NCBI GenBank assembly: GCA_049999805.1
Contig: JBNGIO010006333.1
Location: 68,548-99,801 of the forward strand
DNA from: Folioceros fuciformis
Taxonomy: Eukaryota; Anthocerotophyta; Anthocerotopsida; Anthocerotales
Reading direction: 5' to 3'
Length of the DNA stretch: 31,254 bases
The notes under the pieces are model-generated. The model searched no databases, was not told where the DNA came from, and saw only the letters and a list, made by a program, of their open reading frames with translations. Positions 1 through 9,708 of the stretch are shown piece after piece (within the stretch, counting starts at the first letter, position 1; each line of letters opens with the position of its first letter). The translations under genes were made by a program, and so were the position numbers.

Positions 1-26
1 GTATATATATATATAGATATATATGC
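1..26. repeat. AT dinucleotide microsatellite
   Basis: The window opens with a run of alternating TA/AT dinucleotides, interrupted once by a G. It is a simple-sequence repeat at the edge of the AT-rich region and has no visible coding or regulatory role. Confidence 0.7.
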
Positions 27-193
27 AAGTACAATTGGAATGACTCTTCATTGCAAAAGATGGAGGTATCTTGCTTGCAAAAAAAAATCAAAAAAATAGA
101 AATCTCAAATCAATATTGAATATTTTTTGGAATTTTACAAGTTTAGTCACAATAACTCACATTTGATTGCATTTACTGAAGAGACAAATATTG

Positions 194-688
194 ATGTTTC
201 TCCAAATGAATGTAATGAAATCTATGGTTATTGTTATGTTATATTGCGTCGGGGTAATGGGTGAACCTAATAGTATACCAATACTTTGGAATTGTGCAAG
301 TAGTGCTCTAACAACGACGGACACTTACAATCAATATCTTGAAGTAGCTATGGCATCACTTAGTGCAGAAGGGTTCCAGCGATGGGGACAATGGGAGCAA
401 GCGTCGTTTAACTCTGCAATTCGTCGAACTAGATTTCAAAATTTCGTAGGTATGTCATACGAAAACATGTGTGTTGTGATATTGTACTATAGAGGTGGAT
501 GTAGGTATTCATCTCTATGTTCAAGCGCTTCTTTATGTAAGGAATGTCTTGATCTACTTAGTATTCAGCTCATAAATGAATTATGTCATGGAAGAAGAAG
601 AGGAAGTGTGTATGCCCCGGATTGCTTTGTTCGGTATTCAAATGATTTTATGTCAAACGATGAGCGTATTTGGCCTTTCCTTGACTAA
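194..688 (+). CDS. Secreted Gnk2/DUF26 domain protein, copy 1
   Basis: Intronless 164-aa protein: an N-terminal hydrophobic signal peptide (about residues 1-23, ending ..GVMG) followed by one ginkbilobin-2-like (DUF26, stress-antifungal) domain. All six Cys of the Gnk2 fold can be placed: one after the signal peptide (WNC), GGC, the LCKEC pair, ELC and DCF. Two further Cys (MCVV and SSLC) are shared with the second copy, so the family motif C-X8-C-X2-C becomes C-X5-C-X5-C-X2-C. The ATG at 194 is chosen because it aligns with the start of the downstream copy; the longer frame upstream begins only with TTG. Gnk2 itself is a mannose-binding antifungal seed protein, but its ligand residues Asn, Arg and Glu are Ala, Ser and Ser here. 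The domain call is firm; antifungal action is not shown. Probably apoplastic. Confidence 0.85.
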   Translation: MFLQMNVMKSMVIVMLYCVGVMGEPNSIPILWNCASSALTTTDTYNQYLEVAMASLSAEGFQRWGQWEQASFNSAIRRTRFQNFVGMSYENMCVVILYYRGGCRYSSLCSSASLCKECLDLLSIQLINELCHGRRRGSVYAPDCFVRYSNDFMSNDERIWPFLD

Positions 689-1860
689 CATGGAACTATT
701 TACTTTATAATAAAAACTATTCATTGAAACTTGTTGATGCTAGTATGTACTTTGCTAGATAGAAATAAAGAGAGTAAGAAACTCGTCGATGCCTTATTGT
801 AGGGAAGGAGATATACGAAAGGAGCTTTATATGCACACTTACAAGTAGTGACTGCGAGGGAAAGGACAACCATCTCTCACAATGATCTCTCTCTTTTCAA
901 ATCTTAACATACTTTTATGGAACTGTGGAAATGACTACCTATAAGTAAATTAGTTTGTTATAAGTAGAGAGATGGAATTAGGGGTGTTAACAAAACCACA
1001 TGTTAGGGCTAGCTTTTCAACATGCCCACAAAGCATATCTTCAAAGCTCTTGACACCAACTTGTTTGTTTGTGGTGTAATCTTATCTCAGTTTCACATTC
1101 AACTCTCTAGTTTCAACAAGAATATAGCCCCTCGTGGGAGATGGGTTCTAAGCTTCTTATTCCCTAGACTCGTGTTGGAAGATTTTCCTTGTTGCATCAT
1201 GGATGTTCAAAGTTCATTGTTGTTCATTCGTCGTCCTCCATCTCATACTAGTGCAAAATATTTAGCATTTTGGTTCACTTATGGTCGAATTTACAGGCCT
1301 GCCTTTCCTTTTTCGAATGATTATAGTACTACAATTTGAGCACTTTCTTTCCTTCTCATGTCCAGGATAAACAGACATAGGCAAAAAGGGGTTTGATTGA
1401 CAATTAACAAGTAGTACACAAATGCACAATTTTATACAAGAGGCTAGGATTAAAATTATTCTGTTTACTATTTTTATTAAATATTCTGTTTATCAGTTCG
1501 ATTTAATATGTTTTTCTCATTTCTCGTCTTTCAAACTTAGTGTGAATATATTTTAAGTTAATTTAAATATTATGATATATTCTTACTACATCAATCATTG
1601 TTCAACAAAATGTAAGAATAATATTACTTTTTTAGACATAGACATATTAGTTTATTAAAAATATGATTTATAATTTACATAATGGATGGAGGTTTAAGTT
1701 CCTTGCTTTGTTTGAACTTTATTCCACAAAGCAGTAGTGGAGTCTTCACAGAAACACTGTCCATATGACTCAAGTATGAAGTTACATAGAAGAAAATTCA
1801 ATTGTTAGATAACTTTCAATGAATTCAACCAGTCTAGCAACACCAAGCTAACCATACTTA
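689..1860. other. AT-rich spacer between the two Gnk2 genes
   Basis: This 1.2-kb spacer is strongly AT-rich, with AATAAA-like motifs just after the first gene that could serve as polyadenylation signals. A 105-codon open frame at 1022-1339 begins with ATG and has somewhat higher GC, but I recognise no domain in it and it has no counterpart next to the second copy. I do not call it a gene. Confidence 0.5.
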
Positions 1861-2379
1861 ATGTTTGTGCAAGAAAATTTGATGAGGCTTATTATTACTA
1901 TTCTTATTATTATGTTATCTTTCGAAATGGCAATGAGTGAAGCAGACAGCATACCATATACATGGTATTGTGGAAATGGTGTTACATCTCGAACAACAGA
2001 AAAGTATGATGAATATCTTGAGATAGCCATGGCAACACTCGGCACAGAAGGATTCCAGAGGTGGGGACAATGGGAGAGGTCACAATTGTACCCGGATGTA
2101 CTTCGAACTAGATTTGAAAATTACCTAACAATGTCATCTAGAGAAATGGACGTGTGTGTTGTGGTGGTGTATTACAAAGCAGGATGTAGGTATTCACCTT
2201 CGTGTTCAAGTCCATCGTTGTGTAAAGAATGTCTTGACACTTTGAGCTATGATCTCATCACTAATTTATGTTTTAAAAGCACAAAAGGAAATGCTTATGC
2301 CCTTGACTGTTTCGTACGTTATTCAGATAGGTACATAGAAGGTGATGCTTTGAGGTTTTGGCCTCATGTCCCTTCATAA
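1861..2379 (+). CDS. Secreted Gnk2/DUF26 domain protein, copy 2
   Basis: Intronless 172-aa tandem paralogue of the gene at 194-688. It begins with a signal peptide (about residues 1-26, ending ..EMAMS) and carries one Gnk2/DUF26 domain with the same eight Cys, in the same C-X5-C-X5-C-X2-C arrangement. Shared blocks with copy 1 include EGFQRWGQWE, SLCKECLD and DCFVRYS. The residues that bind mannose in ginkbilobin-2 are Gly, Asn and Ser here, so classical mannan binding is doubtful. Both copies are intact and in the same orientation about 1.2 kb apart, consistent with local duplication. Codon third positions are AT-rich, like the surrounding DNA and unlike genes further right. Likely an extracellular, stress- or defence-related protein; the exact role is unknown. 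Confidence 0.85.
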   Translation: MFVQENLMRLIITILIIMLSFEMAMSEADSIPYTWYCGNGVTSRTTEKYDEYLEIAMATLGTEGFQRWGQWERSQLYPDVLRTRFENYLTMSSREMDVCVVVVYYKAGCRYSPSCSSPSLCKECLDTLSYDLITNLCFKSTKGNAYALDCFVRYSDRYIEGDALRFWPHVPS

Positions 2380-3217
2380 AACTGAGAAAACTGGCATGAT
2401 TTACAAAATTTAATAACATTAAGTGCCTTATATTAGTTAAATATATGAGTAAAATATCATAAATAGTATCACAAAATAATTAAACAAAACTGAGGAGTTC
2501 AAACGATGAGACTGCTAAAATATATTGCTATCGTAGTCTTCTATGTATATGAACTACTCGGGTTGAAGTACCTCGAGAATTGTTAGATATGCCTTAAGCT
2601 GATGCTTAAGCGCTATTCCATGTGTATTGATTGCTTGACGAACAAACGACCTCACCGACGATATCACAGATTTTCACCGTCGCAGCCTCTGCAAGTATTT
2701 GTTGCCGAATTCGACGTGGTTGGGTGGTGACAGCGACGAGTTTGGTGACCTCGATCCATGTCCTCGGCAACGGCAGAAGCGAGAGGCGCCCTCGCTACGA
2801 CCTGCTCCGTTCACTCCGTCACACTAGCCTGAATCGCAGGGTCCTTTAGGGACGACACTATGACACGAAGGGTGGTACTTAAGATCAGCAAGCACCGGAA
2901 CATACCTCCTTTCCACTCTCTCCATCTCCCACTATCCACAATACAGTGTGATCAAAATCTCTTCGGTGACAAGGACAACAAGAAGATGCAGTGATTTACA
3001 TGAGCAGGGGTTCTACGAGTACCGCAACCCTAACATCACGAGAGGCAACAAAAATGAGGGAGTCGTCACCGGGTGCATGTTCGAGGGGCATCCCCTAAAT
3101 TCAGCCCACGGCCGGATGCCCTCGTCTCTAAATTGTTCAGAGTACAAACGCACACGACAGGCTGCCAGCAGTGCTACCATTCACCAACTCTAGGCCAGGG
3201 GAAACGATCTGCAAGCT
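2380..3217. other. Spacer with a base-composition change
   Basis: To about 2600 the sequence stays AT-rich; from there it becomes clearly GC-richer and remains so. Short open frames exist on both strands (for example 2631-2849 and 2948-3193) but none shows a domain, signal peptide or splice structure I can recognise. Confidence 0.45.
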
Positions 3218-3796
3218 TCACGTCATGTTGTTGGACGTCACCTGCAGCATGGCCAGGTCAGTTTGCAAACTCGCACAACACGTCATGAACCAGCTCTCCA
3301 ATCGCGACATCACTATCGTCCAAAGATGCAAGAACAGGACGGCAATCGTGGAGTGGACACGATAGGGCACGCAGAGAATGACCTTGAGGCACTGGGTCTG
3401 GCATCGGCGCATGCAGATGTCGTTCCAGTTCGGGAGGTGGTGCGCATTGGCACAGACGGAGGAGGCGCAGGCGTCGGTGCAGGCATCCACCTCAGAAACG
3501 CCGCAGACAGTGACGCAGGTATCAGGAGTAGGGTCTTTGGAGAAGGCCCCCACTCGGTTCAGCATCCTCTTGGACGTGCACACCCGCTCGCACACGAAGG
3601 CGTCGTTGTCGCCTTTGGAATCCCTCCCGCGCAGCTGCTCTTCCTCCCGCCCCCGCGTGTTCTTCNNNNNNNNNNNNNNNNNNNNNNNNNNNNNNNNNNN
3701 NNNNNNNNNNNNNNNNNNNNNNNNNNNNNNNNNNNNNNNNNNNNNNNNNNNNNNNNNNNNNNNNNCCGCCACCGCTCCCCACCACCAATCCACCAT
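3218..3796 (-). CDS. Small Cys-rich secreted protein, interrupted by assembly gap
   Basis: Minus-strand gene. After the gap the protein reads through a dense Cys region with paired C-X3-C motifs (CERVC, CVTVC, CTDAC, then CMRRC followed by QTQC), containing the conserved-looking phrases RVGAFSKDPTPDTC and PNWNDIC. This arrangement resembles a conserved family of small Cys-rich plant proteins of unknown function, recognised from memory and not by search. The likely start is the ATG at 3796; most of the N-terminus, probably including a signal peptide, lies in the 100-N gap, so its length and frame are unknown. After QCLK at 3383 there is a GT donor and an acceptor ending at 3242, leaving a short last exon 3241-3218; this 141-nt segment is a multiple of three and open, so retention is also possible. 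Partial by assembly, not evidently broken. Confidence 0.6.
   Translation of the reverse strand: MVDWWWGAVAXXXXXXXXXXXXXXXXXXXXXXXXXXXXXXXXXXKNTRGREEEQLRGRDSKGDNDAFVCERVCTSKRMLNRVGAFSKDPTPDTCVTVCGVSEVDACTDACASSVCANAHHLPNWNDICMRRCQTQCLKVILCVPYRVHSTIAVLFLHLWTIVMSRLESWFMTCCASLQTDLAMLQVTSNNMT
3666..3765. other. Assembly gap of 100 N
   Basis: Exactly 100 consecutive N, the conventional placeholder for a scaffold gap of unknown size. It interrupts the N-terminal coding part of the minus-strand Cys-rich gene, so frames read across it are meaningless. Confidence 0.98.
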
Positions 3797-4523
3797 GCCT
3801 GAGCCAGTTCTCTTGCGCCAACTTTCCCTCCTCTCCTCTCTTCAACCCTAATACGTCTCCTTCAACAACGAGCTCCGACAACCGTTGATCCCACACTGTT
3901 CCTGTCCCACGGGATCTAAGTTCCTAGACGAGTGGGGAAGGCGCGCTGGCGTTTTGAACACGCCGATGCCATGAGCATCAGGAAAACGTACTGCTGCTCC
4001 TTCACATCGCTCTCTTTCTTCTTGCTTATTCCAGCTTCAGTGCTTCACTGGAAATGGACTGGCAGTGCAAACTCAAAGTCACCTGTTACCCTCGTCACCT
4101 TCGGACTGGAGCTCGTGGCGGCAATGCAAGACCTGTGCTTCCTCGAACCGCGCTGCGCTCCTGTCCCACAATGAACAACCGGGAGCCAAGAGCGCCCCTT
4201 CCCCGCTGAAACACATCGCTGGGAAGATTTCCCCTAATAGCTTAAAATCTGATTGGATTGGACACGGGTACTGTACTATGGTACAACTGCACGCAAGTTT
4301 TTCGAGCCTGCTGTGCTGCGCATTGGAACCGGAAAACGACGGAGATCCTCACGCTCTGGTGAAGATATCAGAGGCCCTATCCTACGTCCTCGCAAGCCAA
4401 CTTTCCTAGCACTGTTGACATCACCTGTGTCCACGTCACTGCAGTAATCCACTGTCAGCGAAGCACTGGGATCAGGACCCTATCACCAACAGGTCAGGAT
4501 ATGCAATTGCTGCACCAATCCAG
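3797..4523. other. Spacer between two minus-strand genes
   Basis: This stretch lies upstream of the Cys-rich gene and downstream of the DUF948-like gene, so it should contain the promoter of the first and the 3' UTR of the second. Open frames here (for example 3932-4174 and 4065-4409 on the plus strand) show no recognisable domain. Confidence 0.4.
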
Positions 4524-6303
4524 TCACTGCTCCAGAATGGAAGACGCTGCAGTGGGCAACTCCTCGGTGCTTCTTTCCAGTACCACCTCGTTGTTGGGCG
4601 AAGCACCATCCACCACTGCACTTGCTCGTTTCTGTTTCTTGCCCCTCCCCAGCCAACCAGTTATGGTGGGATGAGTTGCTAACTGGATAACGACATTGCG
4701 GGCCACCTCGATGGCCTGACGAGTTGATTCTGCAGCACCTAGGACAGCGGGCTTCACCACGGCTACAGGATATCGTGCTTGTTCTTGCAACATGGCTGTC
4801 ATGCGGATAAGTGTTTTATCAGGAATGACTCCACAAACTCACCCACTACAAGTTGAGAACGAAGAGAACACACCGAAGGACTCAACAACGGGGCTGTAGA
4901 GAGCATACCAAAAGTCTGGGAAGCAGCAATCACACCCATACGGCGAATTCCAATTTCAGCAGCATGGACAGCTCTAGCTGAGCTTCGTACGCCGTCTGAT
5001 ATCTCATGACTGCAAGCCATCAGCAGACGCAGGTTTAATCACAGTTCACCTGACTGAGTGTGCACTCCTCCATCGTCCAATGCACACTAACTAGACAACC
5101 TGCTGGACAACACTATCTGCGTCTGCAAAAGAGAAAGACACTTCTCAACTATTGTGAACTGGGCAGAGATATAGCTGACAAGGCTGAAGTTCAACCCATT
5201 GATCTGCCGCGGTCGGAACATGAGTATAAAAGTCTAGCAAGTTAATTACCTCAAGTCATTGAGTTCCAACGTCAAGTCACTGATTTCCATCCCAGAAAGC
5301 CTGATAGCTGCCATCGTTGGAGGTAACTCCTCACGAGCAACATCCGCTAGCTTCTCCATGGCAATAGCTGCCCGCCTCATTGACTGCAAGAGAGACACAC
5401 GGCTGTTCTTGCATTTTGTACAAAACAGAACCTTCAATACAGGTCACAACAGCGAACAACTAATAGCAGCAGTGCTGATCAAGCACATGAGTACACAACC
5501 TGAAAAGCCTACGAAAACAGACTTACATTCAGAGTTGGAATTGCCGTGAACAGGAGAGCGGAGAGAGCACCCGTTGTCTGCACAACACAAAGTTACCACA
5601 AGATGAGCCCAAACGATCAGGAGGAGTTATGGCGTCGTCTGGCATCCGAGTCCGTTGAAAAGGAAGCAGTCGTCGTACTCACTGTCAGGGTCACATCAAA
5701 TCGGCACCAAAACATGGATAAATGCTGGAAACACATGATGCACGACCAAGGGAACTGCAACCATGCACTCACACCTGTAACGCATCATACCGTGCAAGCG
5801 ATGAAGCCAAGCAGAAAGAAGGCTTGATCAAGAGGCCCAAGTTGAGCAAATCGCAAGGTCGAGGGGACCACGGAAGGCACTGTTTCTGTTGATGTCCCAT
5901 AAACAGGTGATTGCTGTTCGAATAATCTGTCGACCTTTACAGGAGTAACACTTCCAGATTCCTGACCTGGTTGCCTCACAAGAGGACTTTTCGGTGTGGC
6001 AGTTCCTCCAAGAAATTTTCGGGGGCTAGCTTCGCTACGAGGGACAAAAATGCAGTAGCTTGGCCGTTTTGCCTTGGGCCATCGCTTGAACTCCACTTGT
6101 CCTCTCTTTCTTTGAGATCCTATTTCCCTTGTGAGCTGGCTAAACACTGGAACCAGTTGCGTATTACTCCTACGTGACTGAGCCTTCCTACCACATTGAA
6201 AAATCACCAGCACGGAGCTGCCTCCACCACAAGGAACGAACCCGTGCCGGTGCAGCTCACAGGGAGACGACGAGGAGAGAGGCTTAAGGTAGGATATCTG
6301 CAT
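4524..6303 (-). CDS. Predicted plastid membrane protein, DUF948-like, 5 exons
   Basis: Rebuilt minus-strand gene: exons 6303-5791, 5577-5527, 5383-5250, 5009-4909 and 4795-4524, all GT-AG with compatible phases, total 1071 nt, 356 aa. The N-terminus is Ser/Arg-rich and poor in acidic residues (starts MQISYLKPLSSSS), as expected of a chloroplast transit peptide. One hydrophobic segment (about residues 158-187) spans the exon 1/2 junction. It is followed by a conserved helical block with PTMAAIRLSGMEISDLTLEL and then DGVRSSARAV, which I recognise from plant plastid proteins related to bacterial DUF948. The C-terminal exon is variable and ends with a Lys-rich, then acidic, tail. The start is the first ATG in the frame; the longer frame upstream opens only with TTG. 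Molecular function is unknown; a coiled-coil role at a plastid membrane is plausible. Confidence 0.7.
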
Positions 6304-7393
6304 GGTCACCTGCTGCCAGATCAAATCAGTCTCATGGTTCCCACTTCTATCGCGTTCCAGCTGTGCCGCCGCTCCCAACACTAAGCACAGTACACTAGAG
6401 CTACACGGACACCGCGGCCGCAATGCCTGCAGGCTCTCCCCAAATGCTAACCGTCACCGACCCCCTCAGACTGCCTCGTCCGGCACCAATCCCCCTCTCG
6501 GCTGCAAATCTGTATCTTATCGGATGCGTCGTATTTCGATTCTTGAACAGACAAGCAATCAAGCACCAGTCCAGTCGCGCAGCTACAAGCAAGCCCCGGA
6601 GAAGTCGGCTTCTTCCCTCCACAATTCTCACAGAATTCCCCGCCCCTGGATAGCCATCTCCCAAGAGTGCATCCAAACCGCGGCCTCCTCAAATACCTAT
6701 TTCTAACCAACCGACAGGCCGTCCCTCGGTACAATGAACCAACGGCTCCCGCGCCACACAGCCGCGCACACCTCCCTTCCCGACCGCTTCCCAATCCACA
6801 CCGGCTCCGAAAAATTGAGGCAGCCGCAGGAGGCAAGGCTTCACGGAACAAGCACGGCGCGCGGGCAGCGATTCACGATCCGATCCGCCAACGCGTCGTG
6901 AATCCGCGCCTCCCTCTCCTTCCTAGTCATGCACATCCGTTTCCACAGTGGCCGGAGTCCCGCAATTGGTGATCGCCTGCTGGTGGCGCGCGGAAGATTC
7001 CACAGGCCGGGTACGTTTCCACCGTGACCAGCTTCCAGGGCACGGTAGGCATGGAAGGCGAGGCGGGCGCACTTTCTTGTTATCAAATGGCCTCAGCCAT
7101 TTCCCACGCATTTGTGAGCGATAGCCTCTCCCCGCGGGCCGCCCCGCTCGTTTGAATAGCTTTGCTTATGCGCTTTGCTTTCGCAGAATTCAACCAATTT
7201 TGCGCACGGCAAGCCGGTTGACGCCGATTGCTCCCGGCACGCGTCATCCAATTCGGGTGCAGAATATGTGGTCTCCTTGCCAATACCCGACAAGCTCACG
7301 TCACTCGTCACACGCCACCCCATATGTGTTGACGTGTTTGCGAGCCGGGCCAAGTCATCATCCGATTCTGCTGCCAACTTGCTTCCCGGACAC
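6304..7393. other. GC-rich spacer upstream of the plastid-protein gene
   Basis: About 1.1 kb of GC-rich DNA lying 5' of the minus-strand DUF948-like gene, probably its promoter and 5' UTR. There are overlapping open frames on both strands (for example 6447-6851 and 6841-7086 minus), as expected by chance in GC-rich DNA. None has a domain I recognise. Confidence 0.4.
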
Positions 7394-7430
7394 ATACATA
7401 CATACCATATATATATAGGTATGTATGTAT
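7394..7430. repeat. Inverted repeat at the left edge of the long repeat
   Basis: Two perfect 13-base arms (7394-7406 and 7418-7430), made of ATAC/GTAT tetranucleotides, surround an AT-only loop. A matching structure sits at 13336-13368, at the start of the right long repeat, so it seems to mark the element's repeat boundary rather than being random microsatellite DNA. Confidence 0.7.
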
Positions 7431-7478
7431 ATTACTTTATTACTATATAAATATATATATCAATCAGCTGACAAATAT

Positions 7479-7895
7479 TGTCCAGACCAGAATGACCGAG
7501 CACACTGTCCAGACCCGAATGGGCACACTATCCAAACCTGAATGAGCGTGCATATTGTCTAGACTTCAATGAGCGGGCACACTATCCAAACTTGAATGAA
7601 CGTGCACACTGTCCAAACCTGAATGAGCGTGCACATTGTCCAGACTTCAATAAGCGGGCACACTGTCCAAACCTGAATGAGCAGGCACACTATGCAGACC
7701 TAAATGAGCGGGCATAATATGCAGACCTCAATGAGCGGGCATAGTGTCCAAACCGGAATGAGGGGGCACACTATGCAGACCTGAATGAGCGTGCACACTG
7801 TCTAGACCTTACACTATGCAGACCTGAATGAGCGTGCACACTATCTAGACCCTAACGAGTAGGCACACTCTCCATACCTAAATTAGCGGGCACAT
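7479..7895 (+). repeat. 27-bp minisatellite, about 16 units
   Basis: A tandem array of diverged 27-bp units with approximate form TGTCCAGACCTGAATGAGCG plus GGCACAC. Some units are shorter, for example near 7503 and 7801. Units differ repeatedly at CCAGA/CTAGA. The right long repeat holds only about two units of the same sequence (13417-13462), so the array expanded here or contracted there. No coding capacity is visible. Confidence 0.85.
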
Positions 7896-8170
7896 AGTGA
7901 TTACCAGGGTGACCCTTTCAACACACTCACTCATTGCTGCACACCTACAATCTCTTTGACGACTCATAATCTCATACGCCTGAAAGGCTTTTTGTAATGC
8001 TAAAGTAACACGATGCCTTTGGCTCTTAGACACATTTGCCATGAATGAACCCGTTGATTCCTCAACACAAGAAAGACCGCTAACATCATTGTGGTGGCAA
8101 GGCTAGCTGGCATGCCAATTGTCCCTACTAGAAACTATGAAATTAGGCTCACACCTCTCTTACCCCAAGA

Positions 8171-8178
8171 GATAAATA
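8171..8178 (+). promoter_or_regulatory. Candidate TATA element of the retroelement promoter (left copy)
   Basis: GATAAATA lies 15 bases upstream of an ATG (8186) inside the left repeat. The right repeat has the better form TATAAATA at 13738-13745, with the same spacing to an ATG. Penelope-like elements carry promoters in their pseudo-LTRs. This is a positional inference only. Confidence 0.3.
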
Positions 8179-9708
8179 CACAAGCATGGGATGCCTTGCT
8201 CCATTGCTGGCTCAGATCCCCTTGTCTCTACCTCACACAGCCATGACTCAACAGGTACTTGACCTTGCAATCTGTCTGGTAATGCTTCTTGTTGTTCTTA
8301 CTAGCTTGGTGTCTTCTAGTTTGCAGCTAGCTTGGCACCTGCATCCACCTGACATCCAGAACTGGAAATCCAGGCTTATGATCCATGACAAGTGCTAATG
8401 AAGGCAAGGTGAAGGTCCAGCACACCACTAGAATATAGGCTAGTTTGTCACCAACTGCAAATCCACACTTGCACACATGGTGAGACTATGTCAAGCTAGA
8501 TGATTTGGTTGCTTGTTTGATGGCATTGTTAAGGACTGATCTTGTCTTGTCAATCTCCCGAGCTGAACATTCGTTGACCTGCTGATTGGTTGCTAAGCAC
8601 ATTTACAAGTCCTTGGAAAAGGCTAATGACAAATCAAAGCCTAATGATTTGTATCAATTATACCATATACACACTTGTTGGTGTTGCTCAGCAGAAATCG
8701 ACTAATCTTAATGTTTGTTCACTCCTCAGGATGACAACACCACATGGGCACCTAAGATGGTCAGACTTGTTTATCCAGGAAACTCCTCTGGAATCGTGCC
8801 CTCTCCTCCATCAAAGGTCAGGACTTTCATGACTTGGTCATTCACTTTAATCGAGAAACCACAAAGGATAGCAATGTGGATGGCAATGCCCCCCAATTAT
8901 TGGACATATTAATTGTGGATGAATGGCTTAAGCTGTTTTCGGCCTACCTTAGCAAACTCATTGACGGGCTTGCCAAGCTTTGCACTATCCACGAGCTACT
9001 TCCCCAAATGATCAAGAACGATGAGCTTAATACCTTTGCTATAAAAAAACTTCGACCGGACATATCCAAAACACTTGGTGCTCATTACTCTACTTGTTCT
9101 GAACTGCCTACCAATGATACCTTTGCAGATAGTAGCTTCAACCACCTGCTTATGGCTCGAACAGTAGCACAGTCCAGACAGCTGCAAGAGTTGTTGACCA
9201 GCACTAGACATGCATAGACACATGAGTCTTAGACAACTCTTCAGCAACAATCCCCGGTTCCAATCATCCCTCCTCGGGATTTGGAAGTCAAACTTGCAAA
9301 GTGGGGACACAAGTCGTGGGTTTCATCGACTAATACTTTCCTTGCTCCCTTGAGTGTTCGTTTCTGGCAAATAGTGAGATTAGTGAGACTGACCTTGATC
9401 AAATTCATGCCTATGCCTTGAATGGTAAGCTTTCTCTTAGTACTAGCATCCAAATGGTTGAAGGGAAAAGCATCAACAAATTTGATGTTATTCCAGCTTG
9501 CCCCAACCACCAACCTAAAGCAACACACTGTAAGAAGGCCTTACTCACGGGCAACAAGCGGCTTGACAAACACCTACACTTGTTGCACCTTTGGAATTGG
9601 AATACACTGTTCTTGAAATGCCTCTATCAAGACATTGGCCTTAACAAACGGGAAGGCGTCGAAAAATGCGCTGTTAGTGTCCTCTAGTTCGATTAGGCAA
9701 TTTGGTAC

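Larger units (their letters stand above)
7394..8673 (+). repeat. Left long direct repeat (pseudo-LTR) of the retroelement
   Basis: This copy starts at a short inverted repeat, contains an expanded 27-bp tandem array (7479-7895) and then about 780 bp that match 13444-14140 in the same orientation. Shared blocks include the sequence around 8103-8160 and 8185-8235 (matching 13662-13720 and 13752-13802) and the end block around 8606-8635. Relative to the right copy it has about 100 extra bases near 8459-8562. Divergence is visible but modest; no alignment percentage was computed. Confidence 0.8.

Noticed and set aside
1022-1339. 105-codon ATG-initiated frame between the Gnk2 genes
   Set aside because: It has no recognisable domain or signal peptide and no counterpart by the second copy; length is within chance expectation.
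3263-3851. Plus-strand open frames across the N gap
   Set aside because: They cross 100 N and are shadows of the minus-strand Cys-rich frame, whose Cys pattern is the credible one.
7479-7895. 27-bp array considered as a CRISPR or as tandem ribozymes
   Set aside because: Units are contiguous with no unique spacers, the host is a plant, and the CTGAATGAG sequence has one base too many for a hammerhead core.
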